In this document: positions 15,466-23,089 of the stretch, one piece after another
Layout: each line of letters begins with the position of its first letter
Numbering within the stretch: position 1 is the first letter of the stretch
NCBI GenBank assembly: GCA_036388555.1
Contig: DASVRP010000016.1
Span: forward strand, 47,367-111,366
Origin: UBA4665 sp036388555
GTDB lineage: Bacteria; Patescibacteriota; Saccharimonadia; Saccharimonadales; UBA4665
Direction of reading: 5' to 3'
Length of the DNA: 64,000 bases
Position numbers and translations under genes: made by a program
The notes under the pieces: generated by a model
The model's input: only the letters and a program-made list of their open reading frames with translations
Database searches by the model: none
Told to the model about the DNA's origin: nothing

Positions 15466-15484
15466 TAGGGAGGAAATACTATAT

Positions 15485-16237
15485 ATGAGATATGTCGCGA
15501 TTACTGCGGCTGTCTTTGGTGCGTCCATTTTTATGGTGCCCGGCAGTCATGCATCTGATTCAGGTGCAGCCACATTACCAAGTATCATTAACCCTACGTC
15601 AGTACCAGCCGTACTGACAGCCAAGGCTGAAAAGCCTATGCAGAAGAATGGCCAGAAAGCTGCCGTCGTCAAGACCGCGGCAGCCACGACAACGCCGACC
15701 GCTCCAGCACCGATAGTCATCACCGTCAAGCCAGGTGACCATCTGTCCGGTTTGGCGGCTGCCAACAACATGACGGCGCAGCGCCTGTACGATGCTAATC
15801 CGAGCCTCGAGAATCCGGATAGGATTTTCCCAGGCAATCAGCTGCGCGTGCCGACAGCTGATGAGGCGCTGACATCCCGGCCGCTCCCCGTACCGGCTCC
15901 AGTAGCTGCGCCACAGCCCGTTGCCAACCAGGCAGCTCCGAAGGCCAGCGCGTATAGCACACCAACCCCGGCTGCCCCGCCAGCCTCAGCCGTCACTGAC
16001 GGCAGCATCTGGGACAAGCTGGCAATGTGCGAATCGACCGGCAACTGGTCGATCAACAACGGCAACGGCTATTACGGCGGACTGCAGTTCACCCTCGCCA
16101 GCTGGGCTGCTGTCGGTGGGACCGGCCTTCCGAGCGACGCCAGCCGCGAAGAGCAGATCCTGCGCGGACAGATCCTCCAGGCCCGCGGCGGCTGGGGTAA
16201 CTGGCCGGCCTGCACCGCGATGCTCGGCTTACGCTAA
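15485..16237 (+). CDS. Secreted LysM and resuscitation-promoting-factor (Rpf) domain protein
   Basis: Predicted exported peptidoglycan-cleaving protein of 250 residues: signal peptide 1-23 (ends GSHASDSG), Ala/Pro/Thr-rich linker, LysM domain about 79-122 ('ITVKPGDHLSGLAAANNMTA' ... NQLRVP) for peptidoglycan binding, second Ala/Pro linker, and an Rpf lysozyme-like domain from about 174: 'SIWDKLAMCESTGNWSINNG' with catalytic Glu in CESTGNW, 'YYGGLQFTLASWAAVGG', 'WGNWPACTAMLG' with the partner cysteine. Rpf domains are otherwise typical of Actinobacteria. Its own TTGACA promoter, long structured leader and GGGAGG ribosome site set it apart from neighbours; a strong terminator follows at 16263. 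Confidence 0.9.
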   Translation: MRYVAITAAVFGASIFMVPGSHASDSGAATLPSIINPTSVPAVLTAKAEKPMQKNGQKAAVVKTAAATTTPTAPAPIVITVKPGDHLSGLAAANNMTAQRLYDANPSLENPDRIFPGNQLRVPTADEALTSRPLPVPAPVAAPQPVANQAAPKASAYSTPTPAAPPASAVTDGSIWDKLAMCESTGNWSINNGNGYYGGLQFTLASWAAVGGTGLPSDASREEQILRGQILQARGGWGNWPACTAMLGLR

Positions 16238-16262
16238 CCACTGGCCCCGTACATCGGCAAGA

Positions 16263-16291
16263 AACCCCGCTCACAGAACGAGCGGGGTTTT
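16263..16291. terminator. Intrinsic terminator, usable from both sides
   Basis: AACCCCGCTC pairs perfectly with GAGCGGGGTT around a seven-base loop, followed by a T-rich tract on the plus strand. Ends the LysM-Rpf transcript. It overlaps the stop codon of the convergent gene at 16290 and could end that transcript too. Confidence 0.85.
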
Positions 16292-16892
16292 ATATATTGT
16301 CGAGAACTTTCCGGTTGTGCATCAGAAAGTTGGTGATGTCAGTGACCATGGTCGTAGAGTCATCAATATCATGCGCCCCCTGGGCGACGGAAACGTAGAC
16401 CGTGTCATTGAACAGCTCGAAGTTATAGGCACGGCAGAAATCGACGAAGCTGGCCATCGTCTCCGGCCCGAAGACCTGACGGGTCTGGCGTTGCATGCCT
16501 TTGCTGCAGTACATCCTGAAATGGTCAGGGAAATCCCCTTCCAGCGATACCGGCTCCAGCCACTTCCGTGAACCCGGCCGGTCCAGCCTGGCATCCAGCC
16601 CGCTATGGCTGCCGACCGCGATCAGATGCATATACGTATTACGGTCCAACGTCACCAGCATCATCACCCGACCGGCCTTGTTGACCATCATATTGTAGAG
16701 ATACGACCCCATCATCCCCCTCGCCATCGATTCCAAGCCCTCCGAGGTGACAAGCTCGGCTGACGATATCATCGGCTGGTCAGCGTCCGAACCGACCGTA
16801 CGTAGCCGGCTGGCGTATTGGAATATCCGCCAGAGCTTCTTCCCAAAGAACCGGATGACCGCATAGAGTATGGTGAAGAAGGCATTTAGCAT
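16290..16892 (-). CDS. Hypothetical protein with N-terminal membrane-anchor segment
   Basis: 200 residues, not assigned. Residues 1-20 ('MLNAFFTILYAVIRFFGKKL') are hydrophobic with a basic end and may anchor the protein. The rest is a soluble mixed fold with 'RVMMLVTLDRNTYMHLIAVG', 'FPDHFRMYCSKGMQRQTRQV', and 'FELFNDTVYVSVAQG'. The second half faintly resembles the DUF3137 type, in which a membrane-proximal domain is followed by an 'elfgd.iyi' strand; I give this little weight. TGT-TATAAC lies 9 bases before the ATG. The PPOX gene lies just upstream, about 10 bases away. Confidence 0.6.
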   Translation of the reverse strand: MLNAFFTILYAVIRFFGKKLWRIFQYASRLRTVGSDADQPMISSAELVTSEGLESMARGMMGSYLYNMMVNKAGRVMMLVTLDRNTYMHLIAVGSHSGLDARLDRPGSRKWLEPVSLEGDFPDHFRMYCSKGMQRQTRQVFGPETMASFVDFCRAYNFELFNDTVYVSVAQGAHDIDDSTTMVTDITNFLMHNRKVLDNI

Positions 16893-16902
16893 GTCATATC
16901 AG

Positions 16903-17349
16903 TTATAACACGACTTCATGGCCGATACCGCCCGGCAGATTCACTTCATCGAAAAGCACATATTTGTTGGGAGTGAACCGGTACAGCGCATGTTTGTTGG
17001 TACCAGTTACGATATTGTCGTAGAATTCCTGACCTTTTCCGTGCTTGCGGACGTACGTATGCATGACGCTCTTAATAATCTCATGATCGGTCACAAGTTC
17101 TGCTCTGCCCTCGGCCTGCAATCCGATGATCGGCTGGTCAAATTTGACCGCTACAGCTACAGCGATGTGGCCGTCCTGGGCGATATCCTGGCTATGCCGG
17201 CGGGTAGGCAGGCTGAGCCAGTACAGGTTGAACTGGTCGTCAGTCACATAGTAGACGGTGCAGATCCACGGCTTGCCGTCACGGACCGTTGCGATCTGCA
17301 TCACGGACTCTTCCAAGAGATACTGTTTGGTGAGTCCAGCTACGTTCAT
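16903..17349 (-). CDS. Pyridoxamine-5'-phosphate-oxidase-like flavin protein
   Basis: 148 residues of split-barrel flavin-binding fold: 'LLEESVMQIATVRDGKPWIC' (strand 1-2), 'NLYWLSLPTRRHSQDIAQDG' with the phosphate-binding RRHS, 'HIAVAVAVKFDQPIIGLQAE', and C-terminal 'ALYRFTPNKYVLFDEVN'. The family contains PNPOx-like oxidases, F420- or haem-using reductases and FMN-binding proteins; the cofactor and substrate are not determined. It starts 10 bases after glyQS in the same direction, likely one transcript. A degraded relative lies at 14991-15181. Confidence 0.8.
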   Translation of the reverse strand: MNVAGLTKQYLLEESVMQIATVRDGKPWICTVYYVTDDQFNLYWLSLPTRRHSQDIAQDGHIAVAVAVKFDQPIIGLQAEGRAELVTDHEIIKSVMHTYVRKHGKGQEFYDNIVTGTNKHALYRFTPNKYVLFDEVNLPGGIGHEVVL

Positions 17350-17359
17350 ATGTATGAAG

Positions 17360-18811
17360 TTATGTTAATTTAGCAATAAGTTCATCTATTGGCACCCGCG
17401 TCTGCTCCGTAGTGTCCCTGTCCCGCACCGTGACCGTCCCGGCCGTGTCGCCCTCGAGCGTATCGAAGTCGATGACGACGCAGTACGGCGTACCGATCTC
17501 GTCCTGGCGGCGGTAGCGCTTGCCGATATTGCCGTTGTCATCCCACATGACGGCACCGAATTCCTTTTTCAGCATGCTATAAACTTCACGGGCTTTATCA
17601 ACTAGCTCTGGCTTGTTCTTGAGAAGCGGCGAGACGGCGACTTTGACGGGCGCCAGGTGCTTCGGCAATGCCAGATAGCGGCGCTTCTCGCCATTTTGTT
17701 CGTCTTCTTTATATGCAGCAGACAGTACTGCCATGAACGCCCGCTCCACACCGAACGAAGGTTCGATGACATGCGGCACGAATGGCGCTCCACCATCTTT
17801 CGGCCGGTACTCCATACTCTTCTTGGATGCGTTCTGGATATTAATCAGGTCAAAGTCCGTACGGTATGCCAGGCCAAGCAGCTCTTCGCGGCCGATCGGG
17901 AAGTCAAATTCGAAGTCGACGGTACGCTTGCTGTAATGTGCGCGGTCAGCTTCTTCAACTTCGAGTTCGTGTACGCTTGTTGCCGGCAGCCCCAGGGCGT
18001 CGGTCCATTCATGGACTTTCTTGATCCACTCTTCGAACGCCGCTTCCCAGTTGTCAGGATGGACGAAATACTCGATTTCCATCTGTTCAAACTCCCGCGA
18101 CCGGAATACGAAGTCGCGCGGACTGATCTCATTGCGGAATGCCTTGCCCTGCTGCGCCAGGCCGAACGGAATATCAGGATAAAATGAATCGACGACGTTC
18201 TTGAAGTTTGTGAAGATACCTTGGGCGGTCTCTGGACGGAGATAGGATACAGAGTATTCGTCTGCCACCGGGCCGACATTAGTTTTGAACATCATATTGA
18301 ACTGCTTTGGCTCGTCCCATGTACTCTTGCTGCAAACGGAACATTTTACATGTCCATTGATAGCCTTTTGTGCAAACGGACCCATGAATGCACGCGCGGC
18401 GCGGATCTGGTCGCCTATTTCGTTAGTAACAGTGTCTTCGAGCGCTTCGCTATTAGCTTTTTCTAACTCGCCTACATAATCTTTGTAATACTGGGCGTCG
18501 ACTATTTTGTCGACGCGAAAACGCGCGTGGCAGTTCGAGCACTCCACCAACGGGTCTGTAAAAGTTTCCGTGTGTCCACTCGCCTGCCAAACTTTCTGAT
18601 TCATGAGTATCGCGGCATCTACTCCATGCATATTGTCGACGTCATCGACGAACATCTTCCACCACAGCTGCATGATGTTGCGCTTCAGGGCGACTCCCAG
18701 AGGGCCATAGTCCCAGGTACCGCTGAGTCCACCATATACGTCAGAGCCCGGATATACGAATCCGCGCCGCTTACACAAGCTGACGATATCTTCTAGTTTT
18801 ACTTCGCTCAT
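17360..18811 (-). CDS. glyQS: Glycyl-tRNA synthetase, alpha2 (dimeric) type
   Basis: Class II aminoacyl-tRNA synthetase that charges tRNA-Gly, 483 residues. It opens with 'CKRRGFVYPGSDVYGGLSGT' and 'WDYGPLGVALKRNIMQLWW', has a zinc-binding pair CSNCH near 92 and CSVC near 160, motif 2 'GKAFRNEISPRDFVFRSREF', motif 3 'IEPSFGVERAFMAVLSAAYK', and a C-terminal anticodon-binding domain. This is the eukaryotic/archaeal/Firmicutes-type enzyme, not the alpha2beta2 GlyQ/GlyS of most Gram-negatives. TATAAT and a GAGGAA ribosome site lie upstream. The downstream PPOX gene is 10 bases away. Confidence 0.96.
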   Translation of the reverse strand: MSEVKLEDIVSLCKRRGFVYPGSDVYGGLSGTWDYGPLGVALKRNIMQLWWKMFVDDVDNMHGVDAAILMNQKVWQASGHTETFTDPLVECSNCHARFRVDKIVDAQYYKDYVGELEKANSEALEDTVTNEIGDQIRAARAFMGPFAQKAINGHVKCSVCSKSTWDEPKQFNMMFKTNVGPVADEYSVSYLRPETAQGIFTNFKNVVDSFYPDIPFGLAQQGKAFRNEISPRDFVFRSREFEQMEIEYFVHPDNWEAAFEEWIKKVHEWTDALGLPATSVHELEVEEADRAHYSKRTVDFEFDFPIGREELLGLAYRTDFDLINIQNASKKSMEYRPKDGGAPFVPHVIEPSFGVERAFMAVLSAAYKEDEQNGEKRRYLALPKHLAPVKVAVSPLLKNKPELVDKAREVYSMLKKEFGAVMWDDNGNIGKRYRRQDEIGTPYCVVIDFDTLEGDTAGTVTVRDRDTTEQTRVPIDELIAKLT

Positions 18812-18919
18812 GTGTTCCTCTTTCAGGCATCCTACTTTGGAGATAATTATATCCTGTTTTACGGCGTACGCCTACGCCAGGAACATCGTGTTGCGTAGCT
18901 CTGCGTGTCGCCGATGCCT

Positions 18920-19486
18920 TTATCGATCGCGGACGACCATGGTGAGTGAGTCGAGACCGACATAGATATCACTGTTACGGCCGAGGATGACCTTACCCTT
19001 CTTCGGCATATACCCGCGGGCCTTCTGGCTGGCATCGGGTGCCAGGAACATGACGGGATCCAGTACCGGCTCCTCGTCATCAGCCGGATGCACGAGTTCT
19101 GCCGACGTCAGACCTGTCATAAGCTTCCGTGTCATGAATGCTTTGCGCAGTCGTACCTTGCGCCGCTTGGCATGTTCATGCGCTATGACTGTAGTCTGGA
19201 TATTTTCGATCCTGTAACTGCGCGGCTCTTCGATATCGAGATCATCCGGATGTCTGATGCAGGCCTGGGCGATTGAAAAAGCCATGACGTCCTGGTCCGC
19301 AACCAGCTCATCTATGATAGCTCCGATGTCCTGTCCGTTGTTAATCGGATGATATTCCGCCTCCGGTGTGCCATAGACGGGTATCTGCGGCGACCAGGTG
19401 ACCACGAAGCGGTTGATTCCGTCATCGCAAGCTCCGGGAGATTCAAGGGCAGTCTTAAGCGGCAGGTTGGGATTGGTTTGTGACAT
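18920..19486 (-). CDS. Hypothetical protein, 188 aa
   Basis: Not recognised. Soluble, no membrane segments. The N-terminal half includes 'INRFVVTWSPQIPVYGTPEA' and an acidic helix 'GAIIDELVADQDVMAFSIAQ'; the middle is basic (HEHAKRRKVRLRKAFMTRKL); the C-terminus has 'GKVILGRNSDIYVGLDSL', which recalls the first strands of an FHA fold but then ends. SD-like AGGAG precedes the ATG. The protein is conserved in character with other acidic orphans of the window. No function assigned. Confidence 0.55.
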   Translation of the reverse strand: MSQTNPNLPLKTALESPGACDDGINRFVVTWSPQIPVYGTPEAEYHPINNGQDIGAIIDELVADQDVMAFSIAQACIRHPDDLDIEEPRSYRIENIQTTVIAHEHAKRRKVRLRKAFMTRKLMTGLTSAELVHPADDEEPVLDPVMFLAPDASQKARGYMPKKGKVILGRNSDIYVGLDSLTMVVRDR

Positions 19487-19524
19487 GGGCGGACTCCTGA
19501 ATAATTGAACCTACCTATGATACC

Positions 19525-20217
19525 TCAAAGCCGTAGATATGTCTGTGCCATCGTCTGTACCAGTGGCGTGACAGCAGTCAGCAGGCCGTCCAGGCCGGTG
19601 ATCTTCTGCATGACTTCCGGCCGGTTGCCGGCGAATCCGACGCGCAGGAACTTGATGTCATCCGTGCCGAAGCCGGCATCCGGCCGGGCGGCGAATGACA
19701 TGTCATCGAAGCTGAAGGTATAGGCCACATCGGCTTGCAACCGTGCTCCTTCCAGATCAGTCTGCAGGTTGGGCGTATGGCCGTCGAGCCGCAGCAGTTG
19801 CATCATGAACCAGATGCGCACCAGCCTGACGTCTATCGACGGTTCGTCGAGCGCCATGAAGCCCTGCTGCAGCAATTCGAAATATTCAGGGTCCGGCTCA
19901 TCCTCCGTCGCCTTGTGCAGTATCTTGATGAGTTCATAACCGAGCATCGTGCGGTGGACGTCGCTGACGATAGTGCCGTAGTGCTTCACCAGCCGTGTCG
20001 AGATGAGCGTCCCCATGTCTCCCCTGCCGCGGATGAACGATATGTCGCTGACGCTGAACAGCTCGATGCCGCCGGCAAGCTTTGATCTGATGCGCCGGAC
20101 GCCCTTGGCGATCAGGCTGAGCTTGCCATGGTCCGGTGTCAGCAGCGTCAGGATGCGGTCAGCCTCGCCATATTCGGTACGGTTCAGGATGATCGCCTGG
20201 GTATTGATCTGTTTCAC
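19525..20217 (-). CDS. recO: DNA repair protein RecO
   Basis: Recombination mediator that helps load RecA on single-stranded DNA with RecR. 230 residues. The OB-fold N-terminus is typical: 'QAIILNRTEYGEADRILTLL', 'GKLSLIAKGVRRIRSKLAGG', 'IELFSVSDISFIRGRGDMGT'. A helical C-terminal domain follows ('TEDEPDPEYFELLQQGFMAL'). The usual C-terminal zinc-finger cysteines are absent. The start overlaps the end of the atypical response regulator gene by four bases, an unusual partner for recO. Confidence 0.88.
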   Translation of the reverse strand: MKQINTQAIILNRTEYGEADRILTLLTPDHGKLSLIAKGVRRIRSKLAGGIELFSVSDISFIRGRGDMGTLISTRLVKHYGTIVSDVHRTMLGYELIKILHKATEDEPDPEYFELLQQGFMALDEPSIDVRLVRIWFMMQLLRLDGHTPNLQTDLEGARLQADVAYTFSFDDMSFAARPDAGFGTDDIKFLRVGFAGNRPEVMQKITGLDGLLTAVTPLVQTMAQTYLRL

Positions 20218-20687
20218 GAAAGCTTCACCGATCGTACGGCCGGCACCAGTGGATGGAGGTCCCAGCCGGACATGGCACGGCTAGTGTCAGGCTTCACCGG
20301 TAGCGCATCGCTGGCTGTCGCTTCGGTGACTGCCCGCAGCATGCCCTGCAGGCTGGTCTGTGGCTTATACAGATAGCGGGATATTCCCAGCCTTCCGCTC
20401 AGCAGCTGCATGCTGTCGTTGAATTCGGTCGGCGGCACACAGCTATGGATGAGGATCGGAATGGCCTGCCATTCATGGTATGAACGCAGCTCATACAGGA
20501 ACTCGATACCGCTGTGCGCCACCAGCTGCAGTTCGACGATAACGACGTCCGGCAGGCGCTCGTCTACCTGGAAGACGGCGTCCTGGGCGCTGACAGTGCG
20601 GCGGGTGGTATGTCCGACGTGGGCGAAAGCCTGCATGTAGAGTCCGGCCAGTACGGCATCTGGTTCAAGGAGGAGGATGTCTGCCAT
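20214..20687 (-). CDS. Atypical receiver-domain protein with Glu at the phospho-Asp position
   Basis: 157 residues; residues 1-115 align with a CheY-like receiver domain. The acidic pocket is 'ILLLEPDAVLAGLYMQAFA' (Glu-Pro-Asp instead of Glu-Asp-Asp). The third strand reads 'PDVVIVELQLVAHSGIEFL', so the phosphoacceptor Asp is Glu. Ser in 'PILIHSCVPP' and Lys in 'RYLYKPQTSLQGML' are kept. Glu often imitates the phosphorylated state, so the domain may be constitutively on and not switched by phosphate. The C-terminal 40 residues are not a known output domain. Lies between the kinase-like gene (17 bases) and recO (overlap four bases). Confidence 0.74.
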   Translation of the reverse strand: MADILLLEPDAVLAGLYMQAFAHVGHTTRRTVSAQDAVFQVDERLPDVVIVELQLVAHSGIEFLYELRSYHEWQAIPILIHSCVPPTEFNDSMQLLSGRLGISRYLYKPQTSLQGMLRAVTEATASDALPVKPDTSRAMSGWDLHPLVPAVRSVKLS

Positions 20688-20703
20688 GATGGGTCTGCCT
20701 TTT

Positions 20704-21486
20704 CTATATCAACTGTAATTGCGGATTCGCCTGGAGCACCGCCCCAAGGCCGGAGCGGCGGTTGTGGTGCGACACTTTCAGCCGGGCGCCGATGGCATTC
20801 AGGATAGCGTCGGCGACGAAGACGCCTGCCCCGCCGCAGTGGCTGAGCGCCGGCAGCGGCTGCCGGGCATCGCCGAAGAGCCGGCGGCCCTGGCGCAGTG
20901 CCTCGGCTGTCAGCCTGTCGACGTCGGCGTACAGTCCGGCGACGATACCGTAGCGGCAGCGGTGGGCCGCCAGCTCAAGCCGCATCTGCGGGGCGTTCGA
21001 TGCCGGCAGCGCCTCGATGAGTGCATAGCCGAGTGTTACGAGGGCGCTCTGCAGGCCGTGGCGGTGTGCCGTGACGGGGCCGTACTTGCCCTCGAGCGAC
21101 AGCTCGAGGCTGACACCGTATAATTTGGCTATCGGGTGCAGCTGCTGGGCGGCGTCGTACAGCACCGATGAAATCGACACCGATTCCTGCTCGATCGCAT
21201 ATGACTCTTCGGCGGCCAGCCGCATGCTGAGCAGATAGCCGTCGATGAGCTTCAGGGCGACATCGGCATTGACCTGGACCTGCGACAACGGCTCGCTGCT
21301 GTTGCCGGTCAGCACACCGAGTTCAGCATGTTTGAGTATCTGGAGCAGTGGTAGCTTCATCTGCTCGGCCAGTGATAAAAACAGTTGTTCTGATTGAACG
21401 AGCGCCTGTTTCTGCTCTGACAGAGTCGAATCTAACACCCTGCTTACCCCTCGCTTACGTACTACCGCTAGTATAGCATCAAACAT
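20704..21486 (-). CDS. Degenerate histidine-kinase-like protein
   Basis: About 260 residues with the layout of a sensor kinase core but without its chemistry. The dimerisation helix 'SLAEQMKLPLLQILKHAELG' matches a HisKA H-box with its phospho-His replaced. The ATPase-like part keeps 'SALVTLGYALIEALPAS' where the N-box Asn should be, and a G2-like 'GGAGVFVADAILNAIGARLK', but no DxGxG. There is no membrane segment. Starts in question: TTG 21522, ATG 21486, or GTG 21438, the last preceded by GAGGGG and by a TATACT box at 21470-21475. The next gene is the Glu-type receiver protein, suggesting a phosphate-independent signalling pair. Confidence 0.6.
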   Translation of the reverse strand: MFDAILAVVRKRGVSRVLDSTLSEQKQALVQSEQLFLSLAEQMKLPLLQILKHAELGVLTGNSSEPLSQVQVNADVALKLIDGYLLSMRLAAEESYAIEQESVSISSVLYDAAQQLHPIAKLYGVSLELSLEGKYGPVTAHRHGLQSALVTLGYALIEALPASNAPQMRLELAAHRCRYGIVAGLYADVDRLTAEALRQGRRLFGDARQPLPALSHCGGAGVFVADAILNAIGARLKVSHHNRRSGLGAVLQANPQLQLI

Positions 21487-21568
21487 AGGCAGTGGTGGGC
21501 TTGTAATAAAATATTTGTTCAACCCGCCGGCCTGCGATAGGTATTTCTACGCTATGAACGGCCTGGTA

Positions 21569-22252
21569 TTATGGTGAGAATGTCAGATTCGGCAAGACAT
21601 AGGTGTTGAAATCCGCCGCATAGACAGGGCTCTCAGTCCAGACCTGCAGCGTCTTGTCGCGCAGCGGTACGATGATCATAGTGCCCTTGATCTTCTTTCC
21701 CTGGAGGATAGTCCCTTCTATACGCAGTCCGACGACGCTCGGAACCCGCGGGAATGCATAGGCTGCGGCTGTCACGGTCTTGGCGGTTACTGCCTGGTTG
21801 ATCTGACCGACCACCGTCGAGTACGGCTGTGCCAGGACCTGGGCCCGCAGGGCGAACGATGAGTTCTGGTTTGATATGCCCGGAACGACGTTCGGGTGGA
21901 AATAGCCGTCAAGCGGCTGACTGCTGTTGCCGCTGTCATTGACATAACCGCTCCATGTCTTCGGGAATGAGACGTGGACACTACCGAACTGTTCCGGACC
22001 GATATACGTCCTGAGTGGAGATTTGTCGGCTTCGGCATGCTCCTTGTCCTTCAGGACACTTTGCTCCTGCTTGGCGACCTGGACGGCCGCAGCGACTTTC
22101 TTGTCAGTATTGTTGCGGTAATCCTCGCGGCTGGTGTAGGCCCAGAAACCGAAGGCAGCGGCGCCGGCGAAGAAGAGCAACAACAAAATGAGCGGCACGA
22201 CCAGGACGTTCATCTCGCCCCTGTTGCTGATTTTTGGATACTCCCGGGTCAT
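21569..22252 (-). CDS. Single-pass membrane protein with extracytoplasmic domain
   Basis: About 227 residues. The ATG at 22252 (MTREYPKISNRGEM) is preferred over 22288; TACCAT lies 7 bases before it. A membrane helix (about 16-37, 'VLVVPLILLLLFFAGAAAFGFW') is followed by a charged coiled helix ('VAAAVQVAKQEQSVLKDKEH') and a beta-type domain: 'GSVHVSFPKTWSGYVNDSGN', 'QVLAQPYSTVVGQINQAVTA', 'TMIIVPLRDKTLQVWTESPV'. This resembles surface domains common in Saccharibacteria but I cannot name a family. It follows the methyltransferase gene closely and may share its transcript. Confidence 0.62.
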   Translation of the reverse strand: MTREYPKISNRGEMNVLVVPLILLLLFFAGAAAFGFWAYTSREDYRNNTDKKVAAAVQVAKQEQSVLKDKEHAEADKSPLRTYIGPEQFGSVHVSFPKTWSGYVNDSGNSSQPLDGYFHPNVVPGISNQNSSFALRAQVLAQPYSTVVGQINQAVTAKTVTAAAYAFPRVPSVVGLRIEGTILQGKKIKGTMIIVPLRDKTLQVWTESPVYAADFNTYVLPNLTFSP

Positions 22253-22291
22253 ATTGCTAATGGTAAACGACTTGCAGCCAGGTTGCAAGTA

Positions 22292-22792
22292 CTACTTGTA
22301 GAGATACAGGAAGACGCCACCGCGCCGGGCATCAGGCTTGCGGTCCGGTATCTGGAAGGCGAAGCTGACCAGCTTGATAGGTACGCCGCCCGGCCGGCGC
22401 GGCAACTGTGCAATTTTTGTATCCAGCCGGGTCATGAACCGGTCGAGCAGAAAGACGAAGATACCATCGGCCGGAGGCCATTTCCGGTTCCAGAAGTTGC
22501 CGCAGACCACCGTGACGCGGCCGCCGCAGCGCCGTGTGCGTAGCCAGGCCAGCAGCGCCAGCAATGGATTAAGCTCATAGCCCACGACATTCCACCCGCG
22601 CGCGGCGGCCGCTATAAGGACCTTACCGTCACCACAGCCAAGTTCCAGCAATGTCTGTCCCGGCTGCAAATCGACCATGTCGAGCGCAGCATCGACCTGC
22701 GGGGTCAGCGTCGGCAGATACGGGGCGCCGTACAGCAGGACGAATCCGAAACAAAGCGTCAGCGCGGCAATAGCGAGCAGCCACCAGGCCAC
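22292..22792 (-). CDS. SAM-dependent methyltransferase, class I, membrane-anchored
   Basis: 166 residues. One N-terminal hydrophobic helix (about 2-24, 'WWLLAIAALTLCFGFVLLYG'), then a Rossmann-type methyltransferase: motif I 'TLLELGCGDGKVLIAAAARG', motif II 'NVVGYELNPLLALLAWL', acidic loop in 'GNFWNRKWPPADGIFVFLLD'. Proteins with this exact short form methylate unknown small molecules or proteins at the membrane. No substrate is suggested by context. It is in the xseA-xseB run, starting 3 bases after xseB ends. Confidence 0.8.
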   Translation of the reverse strand: MAWWLLAIAALTLCFGFVLLYGAPYLPTLTPQVDAALDMVDLQPGQTLLELGCGDGKVLIAAAARGWNVVGYELNPLLALLAWLRTRRCGGRVTVVCGNFWNRKWPPADGIFVFLLDRFMTRLDTKIAQLPRRPGGVPIKLVSFAFQIPDRKPDARRGGVFLYLYK

Positions 22793-22795
22793 AGA

Positions 22796-23089
22796 CTAGG
22801 CTGCTTTCCGGCCGGCCGGGCTGCCGACGTCAGAGCCGGAACTGTCTGCCGCAGTGCCACCCGACAGCTGGGCGCGCAGTTCCTGAACCCTGTTCTCGGC
22901 GTGTTGCAGATGGCCCTCGAGCTGGCTGACAATGGCTAGGCCGCGTTCATAACAGCTGACGGCCTCGTCTATGCCAAGTTCCCCACCTTCGAGCCGGGCC
23001 ATGACCTCGGCCAGCTCGGTGCTGAGCGCGGCATAGTCCAGCTCCTGGCCGGTCGTTTTCTTGGATGTAGCGCTTTTCCTGGTAGTCAT
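22796..23089 (-). CDS. xseB: Exodeoxyribonuclease VII small subunit
   Basis: Small subunit of the single-strand-specific nuclease ExoVII. The core (about 18-70) has the typical 'YAALSTELAEVMARLEGGEL' and 'GIDEAVSCYERGLAIVSQLE', two helices that bind the large subunit. The C-terminus (SGGTAADSSGSDVGSPAGRK) is a disordered tail. Overlaps xseA by four bases, the usual coupling of these subunits. Confidence 0.9.
   Translation of the reverse strand: MTTRKSATSKKTTGQELDYAALSTELAEVMARLEGGELGIDEAVSCYERGLAIVSQLEGHLQHAENRVQELRAQLSGGTAADSSGSDVGSPAGRKAA

Larger units (their letters stand above)
15182..15484. other. Intergenic region with promoter and structured leader
   Basis: About 300 bases without a convincing gene. 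15182-15330 holds nothing I recognise. 15335-15363 is a good promoter and 15372-15465 a structured leader for the downstream LysM-Rpf gene (see separate entries). A Shine-Dalgarno GGGAGG lies at about 15468-15473. Confidence 0.6.
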
